Shown in pieces: positions 54,822 through 64,000 of a DNA stretch of 64,000 bases. Each line of letters opens with the position of its first letter. Within the stretch, counting starts at the first letter, position 1. The stretch covers positions 238,501-302,500 of the forward strand of contig NC_014472.1 of assembly GCF_000153165.2 (NCBI RefSeq), written 5' to 3'. The translations under genes were made by a program, and so were the position numbers. Origin of the DNA: Maribacter sp. HTCC2170. GTDB lineage: Bacteria > Bacteroidota > Bacteroidia > Flavobacteriales > Flavobacteriaceae. The notes under the pieces were generated by a model. That model did no database searches. It saw nothing but the letters and a program-made list of their open reading frames with translations, and had not been told where the DNA came from.

Positions 54822-55964
54822 ATGGATTTTTCACTGTCAGAAGAGCAATTAATGATTAAAGAAGCTGCTCGCGATTTTGCCCAAACCGAATTATTACCAG
54901 GTGTTATTGAACGTGATGATGCACAAAAATTCCCGGCTGAACAAGTGAAGCAAATGGGTGAACTTGGTTTTTTGGGCATGATGGTAAATCCTAAATATGG
55001 GGGTAGTGGTTTAGACACAGTCTCCTATGCCTTAGTCATGGAAGAATTATCAAAGATAGACGCCTCTGCCTCCGTAGTTGTATCGGTTAACAATTCCTTA
55101 GTTTGCTGGGGATTGGAAACCTATGGCAATGAAGAACAAAAACAAAAGTACTTGACGAAATTGGCAACGGGTGAAGTTATCGGCGCTTTTTGTCTTTCTG
55201 AGCCAGAAGCAGGCAGTGATGCAACTTCACAAAAGACCACTGCAATTGACAAAGGAGATCATTATATTCTTAATGGCACTAAAAACTGGATTACGAATGG
55301 AGGTACTGCAGAATTCTACCTTGTAATTGCACAAACAGATAGGGAAAAGGGTCATAAAGGAATCAATGCCTTAATAGTGGAAAAAGGCATGGAAGGTTTC
55401 GAAATTGGGCCAAAAGAAAACAAACTAGGAATTAGGGGGAGTGACACCCATTCCTTGAATTTTAATGACGTCAAAGTTCCAAAGGAAAACCGTATTGGCG
55501 ATGACGGCTTTGGCTTCAAATTTGCCATGAAGACCCTGTCAGGTGGAAGAATCGGCATTGCGGCCCAGGCATTGGGTATTGCAGCTGGTGCTTACGAACT
55601 CGCAAAAAAGTATTCTAAAGAACGTAAAGCCTTCGGAACTGAGATAGCAAATCACCAAGCAATTGCATTTAAGCTGGCCGATATGCATACCAAAATTGAA
55701 GCGGCAAGGCTTTTAGTGTATAAAGCAGCTAAAGACAAGGACAATGGGGACAATTACGATTTATCCGGGGCAATGGCAAAATTATATGCCTCGCAAGTTG
55801 CGATGGAAACTTCTGTTGAAGCAGTGCAAATTCATGGTGGTAACGGTTTTGTAAAAGATTATCACGTTGAACGTCTAATGCGGGATGCTAAAATCACCCA
55901 GATTTATGAAGGTACATCCGAAATTCAAAAAATTGTTATTTCGAGAAGCATTTTAAGGTCCTAA
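54822..55964 (+). CDS. Acyl-CoA dehydrogenase (short/medium-chain type)
   Basis: A FAD enzyme of 380 aa making the first oxidation step of beta-oxidation. It has the N-terminal helix MDFSLSEEQLMIKEAARDFA, the flavin signature CLSEPEAGSDA near residue 125, GTKNWITNGG near 152, VQIHGGNGFVKDY near 333 and the C-terminal catalytic Glu in YEGTSEIQK near 365. This position of the Glu is that of the short- and medium-chain enzymes. Electrons probably pass to EtfAB (18365-20124). It is a single gene and a terminator follows. Confidence 0.93.
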   Translation: MDFSLSEEQLMIKEAARDFAQTELLPGVIERDDAQKFPAEQVKQMGELGFLGMMVNPKYGGSGLDTVSYALVMEELSKIDASASVVVSVNNSLVCWGLETYGNEEQKQKYLTKLATGEVIGAFCLSEPEAGSDATSQKTTAIDKGDHYILNGTKNWITNGGTAEFYLVIAQTDREKGHKGINALIVEKGMEGFEIGPKENKLGIRGSDTHSLNFNDVKVPKENRIGDDGFGFKFAMKTLSGGRIGIAAQALGIAAGAYELAKKYSKERKAFGTEIANHQAIAFKLADMHTKIEAARLLVYKAAKDKDNGDNYDLSGAMAKLYASQVAMETSVEAVQIHGGNGFVKDYHVERLMRDAKITQIYEGTSEIQKIVISRSILRS

Positions 55965-56007
55965 TATTTTTACTTGATCTAAAATTTGTTTTAGCCCTAT
56001 TAGACCA

Positions 56008-56036
56008 AAATACCCTGTTTTCCAAAATAGGGTTTT
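56008..56036 (+). terminator. Terminator after the acyl-CoA dehydrogenase
   Basis: Stem ACCCTGTTTT/AAAATAGGGT (one G-T pair), closed by CC, followed by TTTAT. It is 43 nt after the stop. Confidence 0.7.
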
Positions 56037-56159
56037 ATCAATATCTCAATAAACACCCCTTAAAAATTCGATATTGAGTTTATTTTAGCAAATATTTAAA
56101 AACGTTGAATTTTTTTACTAGAATTCCATTCATCAATGATGATTATTTATAGATTATGA

Positions 56160-56167
56160 TATTTTTG
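56160..56167 (+). promoter_or_regulatory. -7 promoter box for gltBD
   Basis: TATTTTTG fits TAnnTTTG. It would place the 5' end about 20 nt before the structured leader and about 100 nt before the gltB ATG. Confidence 0.5.
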
Positions 56168-56192
56168 TAGAAATACCATAATTTATGAAATA

Positions 56193-56235
56193 GGCCTTTG
56201 CATTATTTAATGCACACGAAAAGACTTCAAAGGCC
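56193..56235 (+). promoter_or_regulatory. Structured RNA leader before gltB
   Basis: An outer stem GGCCTTTG (56193-56200) / CAAAGGCC (56228-56235) encloses a second perfect stem TGCATTA/TAATGCA (56199-56214, two bases shared) and a CACGAAAAGACTT segment. It lies 39 nt before the gltB ATG. I do not recognise a known riboswitch class. A role in nitrogen control is a guess. Confidence 0.5.
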
Positions 56236-56274
56236 AATTACATATGACCTCTTAATTGAAATAAAAAGCAGCAG

Positions 56275-59200
56275 ATGAAATTGATAAAACAAGGGTTATA
56301 CCTTCCAGAATTTGAGCACGATAATTGTGGAGCTGGATTCATATGTAGTCTTAAAGGAATTAAATCAAATGATATAATCCACAAGGCTCTTGAAATACTG
56401 GACAAACTGGAACATAGAGGAGCGGTTAGTGCCGATGGGAAGACTGGTGATGGTGCAGGAATTTTAATCGACATTCCTCACGATTTCTTTTTGGATGTTT
56501 GTGATTTTGATTTGCCCGAAACAGGAAAATACGCTGTAAGCAATGTATTTCTGCCCCAAAAAGAAAACCAAAGAGAATATTGCATAAAGGAATTCGAAAA
56601 GAATTTAGAAAAGCAAGGGTTAAAGTTACTCGGATGGCGCGATGTTCCGGTAAACAAATCCATCCCTGGCAGAATAGCCATGGAGACGGAACCTTTTGTA
56701 AAGCAAGTCTTCATTGCAAAAGAAAATGATGAACAGGACGATTTTCAATTCAACCTTAAATTATTCATTGCCAGAAAAGTAACTGAGCATTCCATACTAG
56801 ATTCAAAACTGTCTGAAAGTAAGTTCTTTTACCTACCAAGTCTTTCAACAAAAATCATAATTTTTAAAGGGCTTTTGATGCCTAAAGACATTAGTCTTTA
56901 TTATACTGATTTGATGGACCCGCGAGTGGTCACCAGATTATCCTTGGTACACCAACGTTTTTCTACCAATACCTTCCCAACATGGGATTTGGCACAGCCT
57001 TTCAGGTATATGTGTCATAATGGTGAGATCAATACTTTACGTGGCAATGTTTCGAGAATGAAATCTCGTGAAGAACTATTGGAAAGTGATTGGTTCGGTC
57101 CTGAAATAAAAAACATTCTACCAGTAATATTACCTGGAAAATCAGATTCGGCCACAATGGACATGATTGTTGAGCTATTGTTGATGACAGGTCGGTCTTT
57201 GCCCGAAGTAATGATGATGTTGGTGCCCGAGGCATGGGAAAAAAACACAGAAATGTCGGAAGCAAAAAGAGCTTTCTATGAATTCAACTCATGTGCTATG
57301 GAGCCATGGGATGGCCCAGCTTCGATTCCTTTCACTGATGGGAATTACATTGGTGCCGTATTGGACAGAAATGGTCTTAGACCCTCACGGTATTCTGTCA
57401 CCAAGAATGGATACGTGATTATGTCTTCTGAGACCGGAGTAGTTGATATCGAGCCTGAAAATGTAGAATTTCATGGAAGACTTGAGCCCGGGAAAATGTT
57501 CTTAGTGAATATGGAGAAAGGGCGCATTGTAAATGATGAAGAAATAAAGGAAGAAATCGCACAACGTCATCCATATAAAAAATGGATTGATAAAAATCTA
57601 GTTTACCTTAAAGATATACCATATAATGATTGCCCCCTTTTCTTGGGTGAAGCGTCTTTGGAAAAGCGCAAATCCACCTTTGGTTATACGCTGGAAGATA
57701 TCAATACCATTATCTTACCTATGGGTAAAACGGCCAAGGAACCTATTGGTTCAATGGGATCAGACACACCTATAGCTGTTCTTTCAGAACGTCCGCAACT
57801 TATCTACAATTATTTTAAACAATTGTTCGCCCAAGTTACCAATCCACCATTGGATGGCATTCGTGAGGAACTGATTACCGATATAAGTCTAACTCTTGGT
57901 AGTGATCAAAATCTTTTCGATATATCTGAACTTTATTGTAGAAAACTGAAAATTCAGAATCCAGTAATTTCGAAAGAAGATTTGGATAAAATCAAGAACT
58001 ATGATGCGAGTCCGGATTATAAAGTAGTTTCCATACCTATATTATACGATATTAAAAGAGGGCATAATGGCTTGGAAGAAGCTTTGGATTCAATACTGCG
58101 ACAAGCATCAAAAGCAATTGATGATGAAGCAAATATCATAATTCTTTCCGATAGAAATACAAGTGAAGAAAAAGCTCCAATACCCGCTTTATTAGCTTGC
58201 TCTTTTGTAAATAGCGGTCTCCAAAAATTGGGTAAACGCTCCAAGTTGAGCATTATAATTGAGTCCGCTGAACCACGAGAGGTACATCATTTTGCCTTGC
58301 TGTTCGGTTTTGGTGCCAGTGCCATTAATCCATATTTGGTAAATGAGATAATTGCAGAACAGATTGAAGAAAATGATATCACCGAATTTACCTTTGAAGA
58401 AGCCATAAAGAATTACAACAAGGCTATTGGCAAGGGCATTCTCAAAGTCATGAACAAAATTGGTATCTCGACATTAAACTCATATCGAGGTTCACAATTG
58501 TTCGAGTGCATCGGAATCAACACTAAGGTTGTTGACAAATATTTTCCAAATACTCCAACTAGAATTGAAGGCATAGGGCTTTATGAGATTGAAAAAGAAA
58601 TAGCCAAACGACACCAAAAAGCTTATATCAAAAAAGAAATTGCCGCAAATTTAGATTTAGAAATCGGAGGTGAATATAGATGGAGAAGAGAAGGCGAAAA
58701 GCACATGTTCAATCCATTATCCGTTGCCAAATTACAGAAAGCCGTTCGGGGCAACGAACCCGATACCTATAAGGAATTCTCCAAAATGGTCAATGAGCAA
58801 TCCAAAAGCTTAATGACCATTCGAGGTCTTTTTGAATTTTCAAACTATGACCCAATTCCTTTGGATGAAGTTGAACCATGGACCGAAATTGTAAAGCGTT
58901 TCAAAACTGGCGCCATGTCATATGGTTCAATTAGCAAAGAAGCTCATGAGAATCTTGCTATTGCCATGAACCGTATTGGTGGAAAAAGCAACTCTGGAGA
59001 AGGTGGCGAAAATGCCGAACGTTTTTACAAAAACCAATCTGGTGATTGGAGAAATAGCGCAATTAAGCAAGTTGCATCAGGAAGATTCGGAGTAACTTCG
59101 AACTACTTGACAAACGCCCAGGAGATTCAAATAAAAATGGCACAGGGAGCAAAACCTGGTGAAGGTGGTCAACTTCCAGGCCCGAAGGTTAATCCTGCTA

Positions 59201-60783
59201 TTGCGCAAACTAGGAATTCCACTCCTTATGTAGGATTGATATCACCACCACCGCATCACGATATTTATTCTATAGAGGATTTGTCCCAGCTCATTTTTGA
59301 CTTGAAATCAGCAAACAGAAAGGCTCGAATCAATGTTAAATTGGTTTCTGAAGTTGGTGTAGGAACTGTAGCCGCAGGAGTATCAAAGGCTAAAGCAGAT
59401 GTAGTTCTTATTTCAGGTTTTGATGGCGGAACCGGAGCCTCACCGTTAACTTCATTAAAACATGCAGGACTTCCTTGGGAGTTGGGTATAGCCGAAGCTC
59501 AACAGACTTTGGTAATGAACGATTTGAGAAATAGGATTGTTCTTGAATGTGATGGTCAGCTAAAAACAGGAAGAGACGTTGCTGTAGCTTGTCTTTTAGG
59601 GGCCGAAGAGTTTGGTTTTGCAACAGCTCCTTTAGTAGCTTCAGGTTGTGTTATGATGAGAGTCTGTCATTTAAACACATGTCCCGTTGGTATTGCCACT
59701 CAAAATCCTGAACTCCGTAAAAAGTTCAAAGGCAAACCAGAACACGTTGTTAACTATATGTACTTCGTTGCTCAAGAATTACGCGAAATCATGGCTCAAC
59801 TGGGCTTCAGAACTATTAATGAAATGGTTGGTCAAGTACAAAAGCTAGATCGCAAAAAAGCCATTACCCATTACAAGGCAGCGGGAATAGACCTCACTCC
59901 TATCCTACATCAAATTGATGTGCCAAAAGGGACCAAGTTCTACAATACCCAAAAACAAGTACATGATGTGGACAAATCAATAGAATTTGAAATTCTTGAA
60001 AAAGCACATCCTGCTTTATTTAGGAAAGAAAAAATTTCGCTTGATTTTCCAATACATAATACTGATCGGGCAATAGGAGCCATAATTAGTAATGAGATTT
60101 CAAAAGTCTATGGAGCCCAAGGCTTGCCCATCAATACCATAAAATTGAATTTTACCGGTTCAGCCGGCCAGAGTTTTGGGGCATTCGCAACGCGCGGGCT
60201 AACCATGACAGTAAATGGAAATACCAATGATTATCTTGGCAAAGGGCTTTCAGGAGCTAAATTGGTAATAAAAGTACCTGATGGTTCCACGATTGTCCCG
60301 GAAGAGAATGTAATTACCGGCAACGTAACATTGTATGGTGCAACTGCTGGAAGGGCCTACATTAATGGAAAAGCGGGAGAACGTTTTTGCGTTAGAAATT
60401 CTGGGGCAAAAACAGTGGTTGAAGGAATAGGTGATCATGGATGCGAGTATATGACAGGAGGTGTAGCGGTAATTCTTGGTGAAGTAGGAAGAAATTTCGG
60501 CGCGGGAATGAGTGGTGGCATTGCCTATGTTTATAATAAGAACAAAACTTTTGAAAAGAAGTGCAACAAAGAAGCATTGAATCTATTAGCGGTTGAAGAA
60601 GACCAAGATATTGCCCAATTACGGGAATTGATTGAAAGTCATTACAATTTCACAATGAGCCCGCTAGCTCAGCGCATATTGGAAAATTGGGAGGAATGCC
60701 TGCCTGATTTTGTAAAAGTATTCCCTGAAGAATACAGGCAAGCCCTTATTCGCCTGGAAAAAGAAAAATTAGAAACTATATAA
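56275..60783 (+). CDS. gltB: Glutamate synthase large subunit
   Basis: A 1502-aa enzyme that moves the glutamine amide to 2-oxoglutarate. A 17-residue propeptide leads to the catalytic Cys18 (DNCGAGF) of the class II amidotransferase domain (to about 430). The FMN-binding synthase domain spans about 830-1190, with GGKSNSGEGGE near 901, SPPPHHDIYSIEDL near 987 and the 3Fe-4S cysteines in GCVMMRVCHLNTCPVGI near 1123. The C-terminal GXGXG helix (GCEYMTGGVAVILG) ends the protein. It is the usual length. gltD follows after 8 nt. Confidence 0.97.
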   Translation: MKLIKQGLYLPEFEHDNCGAGFICSLKGIKSNDIIHKALEILDKLEHRGAVSADGKTGDGAGILIDIPHDFFLDVCDFDLPETGKYAVSNVFLPQKENQREYCIKEFEKNLEKQGLKLLGWRDVPVNKSIPGRIAMETEPFVKQVFIAKENDEQDDFQFNLKLFIARKVTEHSILDSKLSESKFFYLPSLSTKIIIFKGLLMPKDISLYYTDLMDPRVVTRLSLVHQRFSTNTFPTWDLAQPFRYMCHNGEINTLRGNVSRMKSREELLESDWFGPEIKNILPVILPGKSDSATMDMIVELLLMTGRSLPEVMMMLVPEAWEKNTEMSEAKRAFYEFNSCAMEPWDGPASIPFTDGNYIGAVLDRNGLRPSRYSVTKNGYVIMSSETGVVDIEPENVEFHGRLEPGKMFLVNMEKGRIVNDEEIKEEIAQRHPYKKWIDKNLVYLKDIPYNDCPLFLGEASLEKRKSTFGYTLEDINTIILPMGKTAKEPIGSMGSDTPIAVLSERPQLIYNYFKQLFAQVTNPPLDGIREELITDISLTLGSDQNLFDISELYCRKLKIQNPVISKEDLDKIKNYDASPDYKVVSIPILYDIKRGHNGLEEALDSILRQASKAIDDEANIIILSDRNTSEEKAPIPALLACSFVNSGLQKLGKRSKLSIIIESAEPREVHHFALLFGFGASAINPYLVNEIIAEQIEENDITEFTFEEAIKNYNKAIGKGILKVMNKIGISTLNSYRGSQLFECIGINTKVVDKYFPNTPTRIEGIGLYEIEKEIAKRHQKAYIKKEIAANLDLEIGGEYRWRREGEKHMFNPLSVAKLQKAVRGNEPDTYKEFSKMVNEQSKSLMTIRGLFEFSNYDPIPLDEVEPWTEIVKRFKTGAMSYGSISKEAHENLAIAMNRIGGKSNSGEGGENAERFYKNQSGDWRNSAIKQVASGRFGVTSNYLTNAQEIQIKMAQGAKPGEGGQLPGPKVNPAIAQTRNSTPYVGLISPPPHHDIYSIEDLSQLIFDLKSANRKARINVKLVSEVGVGTVAAGVSKAKADVVLISGFDGGTGASPLTSLKHAGLPWELGIAEAQQTLVMNDLRNRIVLECDGQLKTGRDVAVACLLGAEEFGFATAPLVASGCVMMRVCHLNTCPVGIATQNPELRKKFKGKPEHVVNYMYFVAQELREIMAQLGFRTINEMVGQVQKLDRKKAITHYKAAGIDLTPILHQIDVPKGTKFYNTQKQVHDVDKSIEFEILEKAHPALFRKEKISLDFPIHNTDRAIGAIISNEISKVYGAQGLPINTIKLNFTGSAGQSFGAFATRGLTMTVNGNTNDYLGKGLSGAKLVIKVPDGSTIVPEENVITGNVTLYGATAGRAYINGKAGERFCVRNSGAKTVVEGIGDHGCEYMTGGVAVILGEVGRNFGAGMSGGIAYVYNKNKTFEKKCNKEALNLLAVEEDQDIAQLRELIESHYNFTMSPLAQRILENWEECLPDFVKVFPEEYRQALIRLEKEKLETI

Positions 60784-60791
60784 ATCGAAAC

Positions 60792-62258
60792 ATGGGAAAG
60801 ACAACAGGATTTTTGGAATTCGATAGAAAAGTAGAAGGTTATACGTCCGTTGAAAAACGCGTAAAGCATTATAAAGAGTTTACAGTTCCTATGAAAGCAA
60901 AGGAACTAAAAGATCAAGGTGCCCGTTGTATGGATTGTGGCATTCCATTCTGTCATAGTGGTTGCCCCTTAGGGAATTTGATTCCAGATTTCAATGATGC
61001 AGTTTATCGCGGCAAATGGGAAAAGGCTACTAAAATTTTACATGCAACAAATAACTTCCCAGAGTTTACTGGAAGATTATGCCCAGCCCCATGTGAAGAA
61101 GCCTGTGTTTTAGGCATCAATGAAGACCCTGTGACCATTGAGAACATAGAAAAAAATATCGTCGAGACAGCATTTAAAAATGGTTGGATTACCGCAAGTT
61201 CGCCAGCCAATAGGACAGGGAAAACAGTAGCGGTAATTGGCTCTGGTCCTGCAGGGTTGGCAACTGCGCAGCAATTGAACAGGGCCGGACATTTGGTCAC
61301 AGTTTTTGAAAGAGATGAAAAACCTGGAGGTCTTCTACGATATGGCATTCCTGATTTTAAAATGGAAAAACATATAATTGATAGAAGGTTAAAAGTTTTA
61401 GAAGAGGAAGGTATCGAGTTTAAATGTGGTATTAATGTCGGAAAGGACGTTGATGCGAATGACCTAAAAAAAGAATTTGACGCCATTGTTTTATGTGGAG
61501 GAGCAACGGTAAGGAGAAAGCTGCCAATAAAAGGTTCAGATTTAGACGGTGTTGTGCAAGCCATGGATTTTTTACCTCAGAATAATCGTAGAGTTGATGG
61601 AATAAAGAAATTTGACAAAGAGATTTTAGCAACTAACAAAGATGTCATTGTTATAGGCGGTGGTGACACTGGATCGGATTGTATTGGAACATCAATAAGA
61701 CATGGTGCAACATCTGTTTCTAATTTTGAGATTATGCCTATGGCCACTAAAGAACGTCCTGAAGACCAACCTTGGCCGTTTTGGCCCATGCGATTGAAAA
61801 CAAGTACATCACATAAGGAAGGAGCAGAACGATTTTTTAGCATTTCTACGAAAGAATTTGTTGGTGATAAAGATGGAAGGCTAAAAGGTTTAATCACATC
61901 AGAAGTAGAATGGATTAAGCAACCAGGGCAACGTCCTATTTTAAAGGAAATTGAAGGAAGTGAGAAAGAATGGAAATGTGAATTAGCACTACTTGCTATG
62001 GGCTTTACAGGCTCTGAAATGACCATTGCTGAACAACTAGGGTTAGAAGCCGATACCCGAACCAATATAAAAGCATCGGAAAAAGATTATATGTCTAATG
62101 TTCCCGGTGTTTTTGTAGCCGGTGATCAGAGAAGAGGTCAATCGTTGATTGTCTGGGCAATATCCGAAGGGCGCCAAGCGGCCCATCATGTTGATTCTTA
62201 TTTAATGGGGGAATCAACATTACCTTTAAAAGGAGAAGGGGATTTACCTAGGATATAA
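60792..62258 (+). CDS. gltD: Glutamate synthase small subunit
   Basis: A 488-aa NADPH-oxidising partner of GltB. It has N-terminal 4Fe-4S cysteines (CMDCGIPFCHSGCPLGN and CPAPCEEACV), an FAD site VIGSGPAGLATAQQL near residue 147, an NADPH site VIGGGDTGSDCIGTS near 285 and the closing FAD segment VFVAGDQRRGQSLIVWAI near 438. It ends 28 nt from the convergent ROK gene. Confidence 0.97.
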   Translation: MGKTTGFLEFDRKVEGYTSVEKRVKHYKEFTVPMKAKELKDQGARCMDCGIPFCHSGCPLGNLIPDFNDAVYRGKWEKATKILHATNNFPEFTGRLCPAPCEEACVLGINEDPVTIENIEKNIVETAFKNGWITASSPANRTGKTVAVIGSGPAGLATAQQLNRAGHLVTVFERDEKPGGLLRYGIPDFKMEKHIIDRRLKVLEEEGIEFKCGINVGKDVDANDLKKEFDAIVLCGGATVRRKLPIKGSDLDGVVQAMDFLPQNNRRVDGIKKFDKEILATNKDVIVIGGGDTGSDCIGTSIRHGATSVSNFEIMPMATKERPEDQPWPFWPMRLKTSTSHKEGAERFFSISTKEFVGDKDGRLKGLITSEVEWIKQPGQRPILKEIEGSEKEWKCELALLAMGFTGSEMTIAEQLGLEADTRTNIKASEKDYMSNVPGVFVAGDQRRGQSLIVWAISEGRQAAHHVDSYLMGESTLPLKGEGDLPRI

Positions 62259-62286
62259 TAATCTGAATCCGTATAATCGATGTAAT

Positions 62287-63147
62287 TCAGTTTTTGCTTT
62301 CTAAACAAAGTGAGGCAGCACCTAAAACAGCAATGTTTGGAGTATTTGAATATTTAATTTCAAAATTCTCAAGAACTTTTTTGTAACCAAAGTTTTGAAT
62401 ACTGTTTTCTAAACTTTTCTTGAAAAAGGAAGCAGAATTTAAAATCGAGCCACCAATTATTATCTTTTCAGGATCAATTGCATACAAAATAATCTTAATT
62501 GCATTTCCTAAATGGATTCCAAATTGCTCAAATGCTTCAATAGACTTAACATCTCCCTTTTTAGCCAGATACAATAACTCTTCCCCATTTGAATTATAAT
62601 GTCTTTTAAAGAATTTGCCGCTACAATAATCTTCTAGAACACCTTCTTTATAAGGGATCATCCCAAATTCACCTGAACCACAATTTGCGTCATTCAAAAG
62701 GCGTCCATTGGTAATTATTCCTGAACCCATTCCAGTTCCCAAAGTTAATCCTACAAAATGCTCACATCCTTGACCAGCACCAAAATAATACTCACCCAAG
62801 GCAAAACAATTCGCATCATTATTCATATAAATTGGAACATCAAATTCTTTTGCCAAAATATTTCCTAAAGGCACCTCATTCCATAAAGGGATGTTTTGCA
62901 CCTCATAAATGATTCCTTTTTTTCTGTCCAATATACTTGGCACTCCTATCCCAATACCATCAATATTATTTCTTGAAATAACACTCTTGGTCAAGTCAAC
63001 AATTAGATCAATTACTTCACTTTCACTTTTTTGATTCTGAGGAAGCTTGGCATATTCCGTTTCGATTACCTTGTCACCTTCCACTAGACCCACATTTACC
63101 TTCGTTCCACCTAAATCAATCCCTATGAACTTTTTACTTTTTGCCAT
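62287..63147 (-). CDS. ROK family sugar kinase (glucokinase-like)
   Basis: A 286-aa ROK protein. It has the ATP-phosphate site IGIDLGGTKVNVGLV near residue 8, the catalytic Asp in NNDANCFALGE near 108, and LTLGTGMGSGIITNG near 133. The usual zinc motif CxCGxxGC is absent; the equivalent place reads DYCSGKFF, as in a Bacteroidota subgroup. There is no DNA-binding domain, so it is a kinase rather than a repressor. Glucose or a related sugar is likely. It follows a GH9 gene on the same strand, so it may phosphorylate released sugar. Confidence 0.85.
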   Translation of the reverse strand: MAKSKKFIGIDLGGTKVNVGLVEGDKVIETEYAKLPQNQKSESEVIDLIVDLTKSVISRNNIDGIGIGVPSILDRKKGIIYEVQNIPLWNEVPLGNILAKEFDVPIYMNNDANCFALGEYYFGAGQGCEHFVGLTLGTGMGSGIITNGRLLNDANCGSGEFGMIPYKEGVLEDYCSGKFFKRHYNSNGEELLYLAKKGDVKSIEAFEQFGIHLGNAIKIILYAIDPEKIIIGGSILNSASFFKKSLENSIQNFGYKKVLENFEIKYSNTPNIAVLGAASLCLESKN

Positions 63148-63187
63148 ACTCTTTAACTTCAGTTACTTCATTTTGAAACTATGCATG

Positions 63188-64000
63188 TTATCGCGCTGAT
63201 GAAACCGCCAATATTAGCCATGCGCCGTGAGGCATCCATTGTTCAGACCATCTCCAGCGTTGTGCCGGATCATTATTCTGTGGCAATGGCATAAATGCGA
63301 TATCGTTTTCATCTGTAAATCCTGCAGTAATACCATTACAAACACCGCCCTTAAAATTTAAGTTTACTTGCTCAATGTATTCCGGATTGTTGAAACCCAA
63401 ACCATCAACCATATTCACATCATAAGGATTAAGCCCCATTATCCAATTTATATTATTGGCCGCATATTCCAATGCGCTCTTTTTTTGGCTCTCGGTCATA
63501 TATTTCATACTAATATAAAAAGCACTGGATAGGGATGCCAAACGTGAGTTTTCCCCTTGCCACCAATAACCCGATTCGTTCTTGTGTGGAATAAAGAAGG
63601 AAGCCCTATTGTTATCTTCGTTAACGGCTTTGATATATTGCCTTGGATACCCAAACGGATTGTTGACATCATTGGTAATTTTTATCTCAAAATCTATGGA
63701 TTGTTGAATTGCTTTTATGGCAATTTTCCTTGAATTATTTTCAAATTCAAATTCAAGGTATCTGCTTAAGGCAATTAATGGTAATCCGGCATCAGAACCA
63801 TGATAAAAAGGTCTCTCTCCTTTATCATCAGCTTTCCACCAATTTCGATAATTATTATCACTGTTTAATCTACTGCTAAGCAAAACCATGCGTTTTCTAG
63901 CATAGGCCAAATACTTTTGATCATTTGTAGCATCAAAAAGTTCGGTTGCAGCCAACAGTGCACAATAATCATCAATTATATTCTCGATGCCATCATCTAT
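63188..64000 (-). CDS. Glycoside hydrolase family 9 (partial, N-terminus off window)
   Basis: The C-terminal 270 residues of a GH9-type (alpha/alpha)6 barrel; the frame stays open to the right edge. GH9 hallmarks are DDYCALLAATELFDATND near the visible start, a YHGSDAGLPLIALSRY helix, and NWIMGLNPYDVNMVDGLG with FNNPEY near the end, which matches the active-site stretch after the GLNPY turn. The catalytic Glu/Asp cannot be assigned with certainty from this part. Endoglucanase or exo-glucosaminidase action are both possible for this Bacteroidota branch. The ROK kinase gene is 40 nt downstream. Confidence 0.85.
   Translation of the reverse strand: MDDGIENIIDDYCALLAATELFDATNDQKYLAYARKRMVLLSSRLNSDNNYRNWWKADDKGERPFYHGSDAGLPLIALSRYLEFEFENNSRKIAIKAIQQSIDFEIKITNDVNNPFGYPRQYIKAVNEDNNRASFFIPHKNESGYWWQGENSRLASLSSAFYISMKYMTESQKKSALEYAANNINWIMGLNPYDVNMVDGLGFNNPEYIEQVNLNFKGGVCNGITAGFTDENDIAFMPLPQNNDPAQRWRWSEQWMPHGAWLILAVSSAR

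Noticed and set aside
61004..61564. Open frame of 186 codons antisense to gltD
   Set aside because: Opposite strand of a clear gltD; rich in Ser and Pro as expected for an antisense frame.
1..64000. Search for mobile elements, phage genes, toxin-antitoxin pairs, defence systems and CRISPR arrays
   Set aside because: No transposase, integrase, restriction, Cas or toxin-like reading frame was recognised, and no terminal inverted repeats or direct-repeat arrays were seen.

Overview
The window is chromosomal DNA of a member of the Bacteroidota, most probably a marine Flavobacteriaceae (Zobellia/Maribacter/Muricauda-like). The evidence is AT-rich coding DNA, gliding-motility lipoprotein GldJ, the type IX secretion (T9SS) protein PorV, a T9SS C-terminal sorting domain, GLPGLI and DUF5686 proteins, CarboxypepD_reg/TonB-receptor barrels, and -7 promoter boxes of the Bacteroidota form TAnnTTTG. 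It is mostly housekeeping DNA. I see no insertion sequence, prophage, rRNA or CRISPR array.

Region 1 (1-5300) is a methionine/SAM block on the minus strand. A SAM-I riboswitch precedes metY and a multidomain MetX-aspartokinase protein that runs off the left edge. A separate SAM-II-type pseudoknot riboswitch precedes metK. Region 2 (5345-18180) holds an outer-membrane barrel/GLPGLI pair, deoxynucleoside kinase, peptidase E, a TonB-like protein, a membrane pyrophosphatase with an extra C-terminal tail, soluble pyrophosphatase, a DUF5686 protein and pdhB. Region 3 (18365-25529) holds etfBA, a bifunctional nuclease, a nucleoside transporter, thyA, a small CBM48 protein, a 2TM protein, folA and murI.

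Region 4 (25540-41356) holds a PafA-like phosphatase, an MlaEF-type ABC pair, DUF389, mannose-1-phosphate guanylyltransferase, SprT-like, GIY-YIG-like and esterase genes, a cyclophilin lipoprotein, SDR and M28 peptidase genes, pdhA-pdhC, cdd and porV. Region 5 (41357-48646) holds gldJ, murF, an FMN-dependent alpha-hydroxy acid dehydrogenase, a large T9SS-exported protein with Ig-like repeats and proline linkers, and two single tRNA-Val genes (GAC and UAC). Region 6 (48705-64000) holds a compact minus-strand run gdh-nhaD-exbB-exbD-tonB-folC, an acyl-CoA dehydrogenase, gltB-gltD behind a structured leader, a ROK kinase and a GH9 glycoside hydrolase cut by the right edge.

Together the genes cover the aspartate-to-methionine/SAM route, pyruvate dehydrogenase, electron-transfer flavoprotein, nitrogen assimilation (GltBD and a GDH-like enzyme), thymidylate/folate and nucleoside salvage, ion-coupled energetics (NhaD, membrane PPase, CNT transporter), TonB energisation and gliding/T9SS. 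The most notable signals are the two different SAM riboswitch classes about 1.4 kb apart, the MetX-aspartokinase fusion, the lack of porU between porV and gldJ, the extra tail on the membrane PPase, a structured RNA leader before gltB and the proline-linked repeat exoprotein. None of these amounts to a clearly new system.
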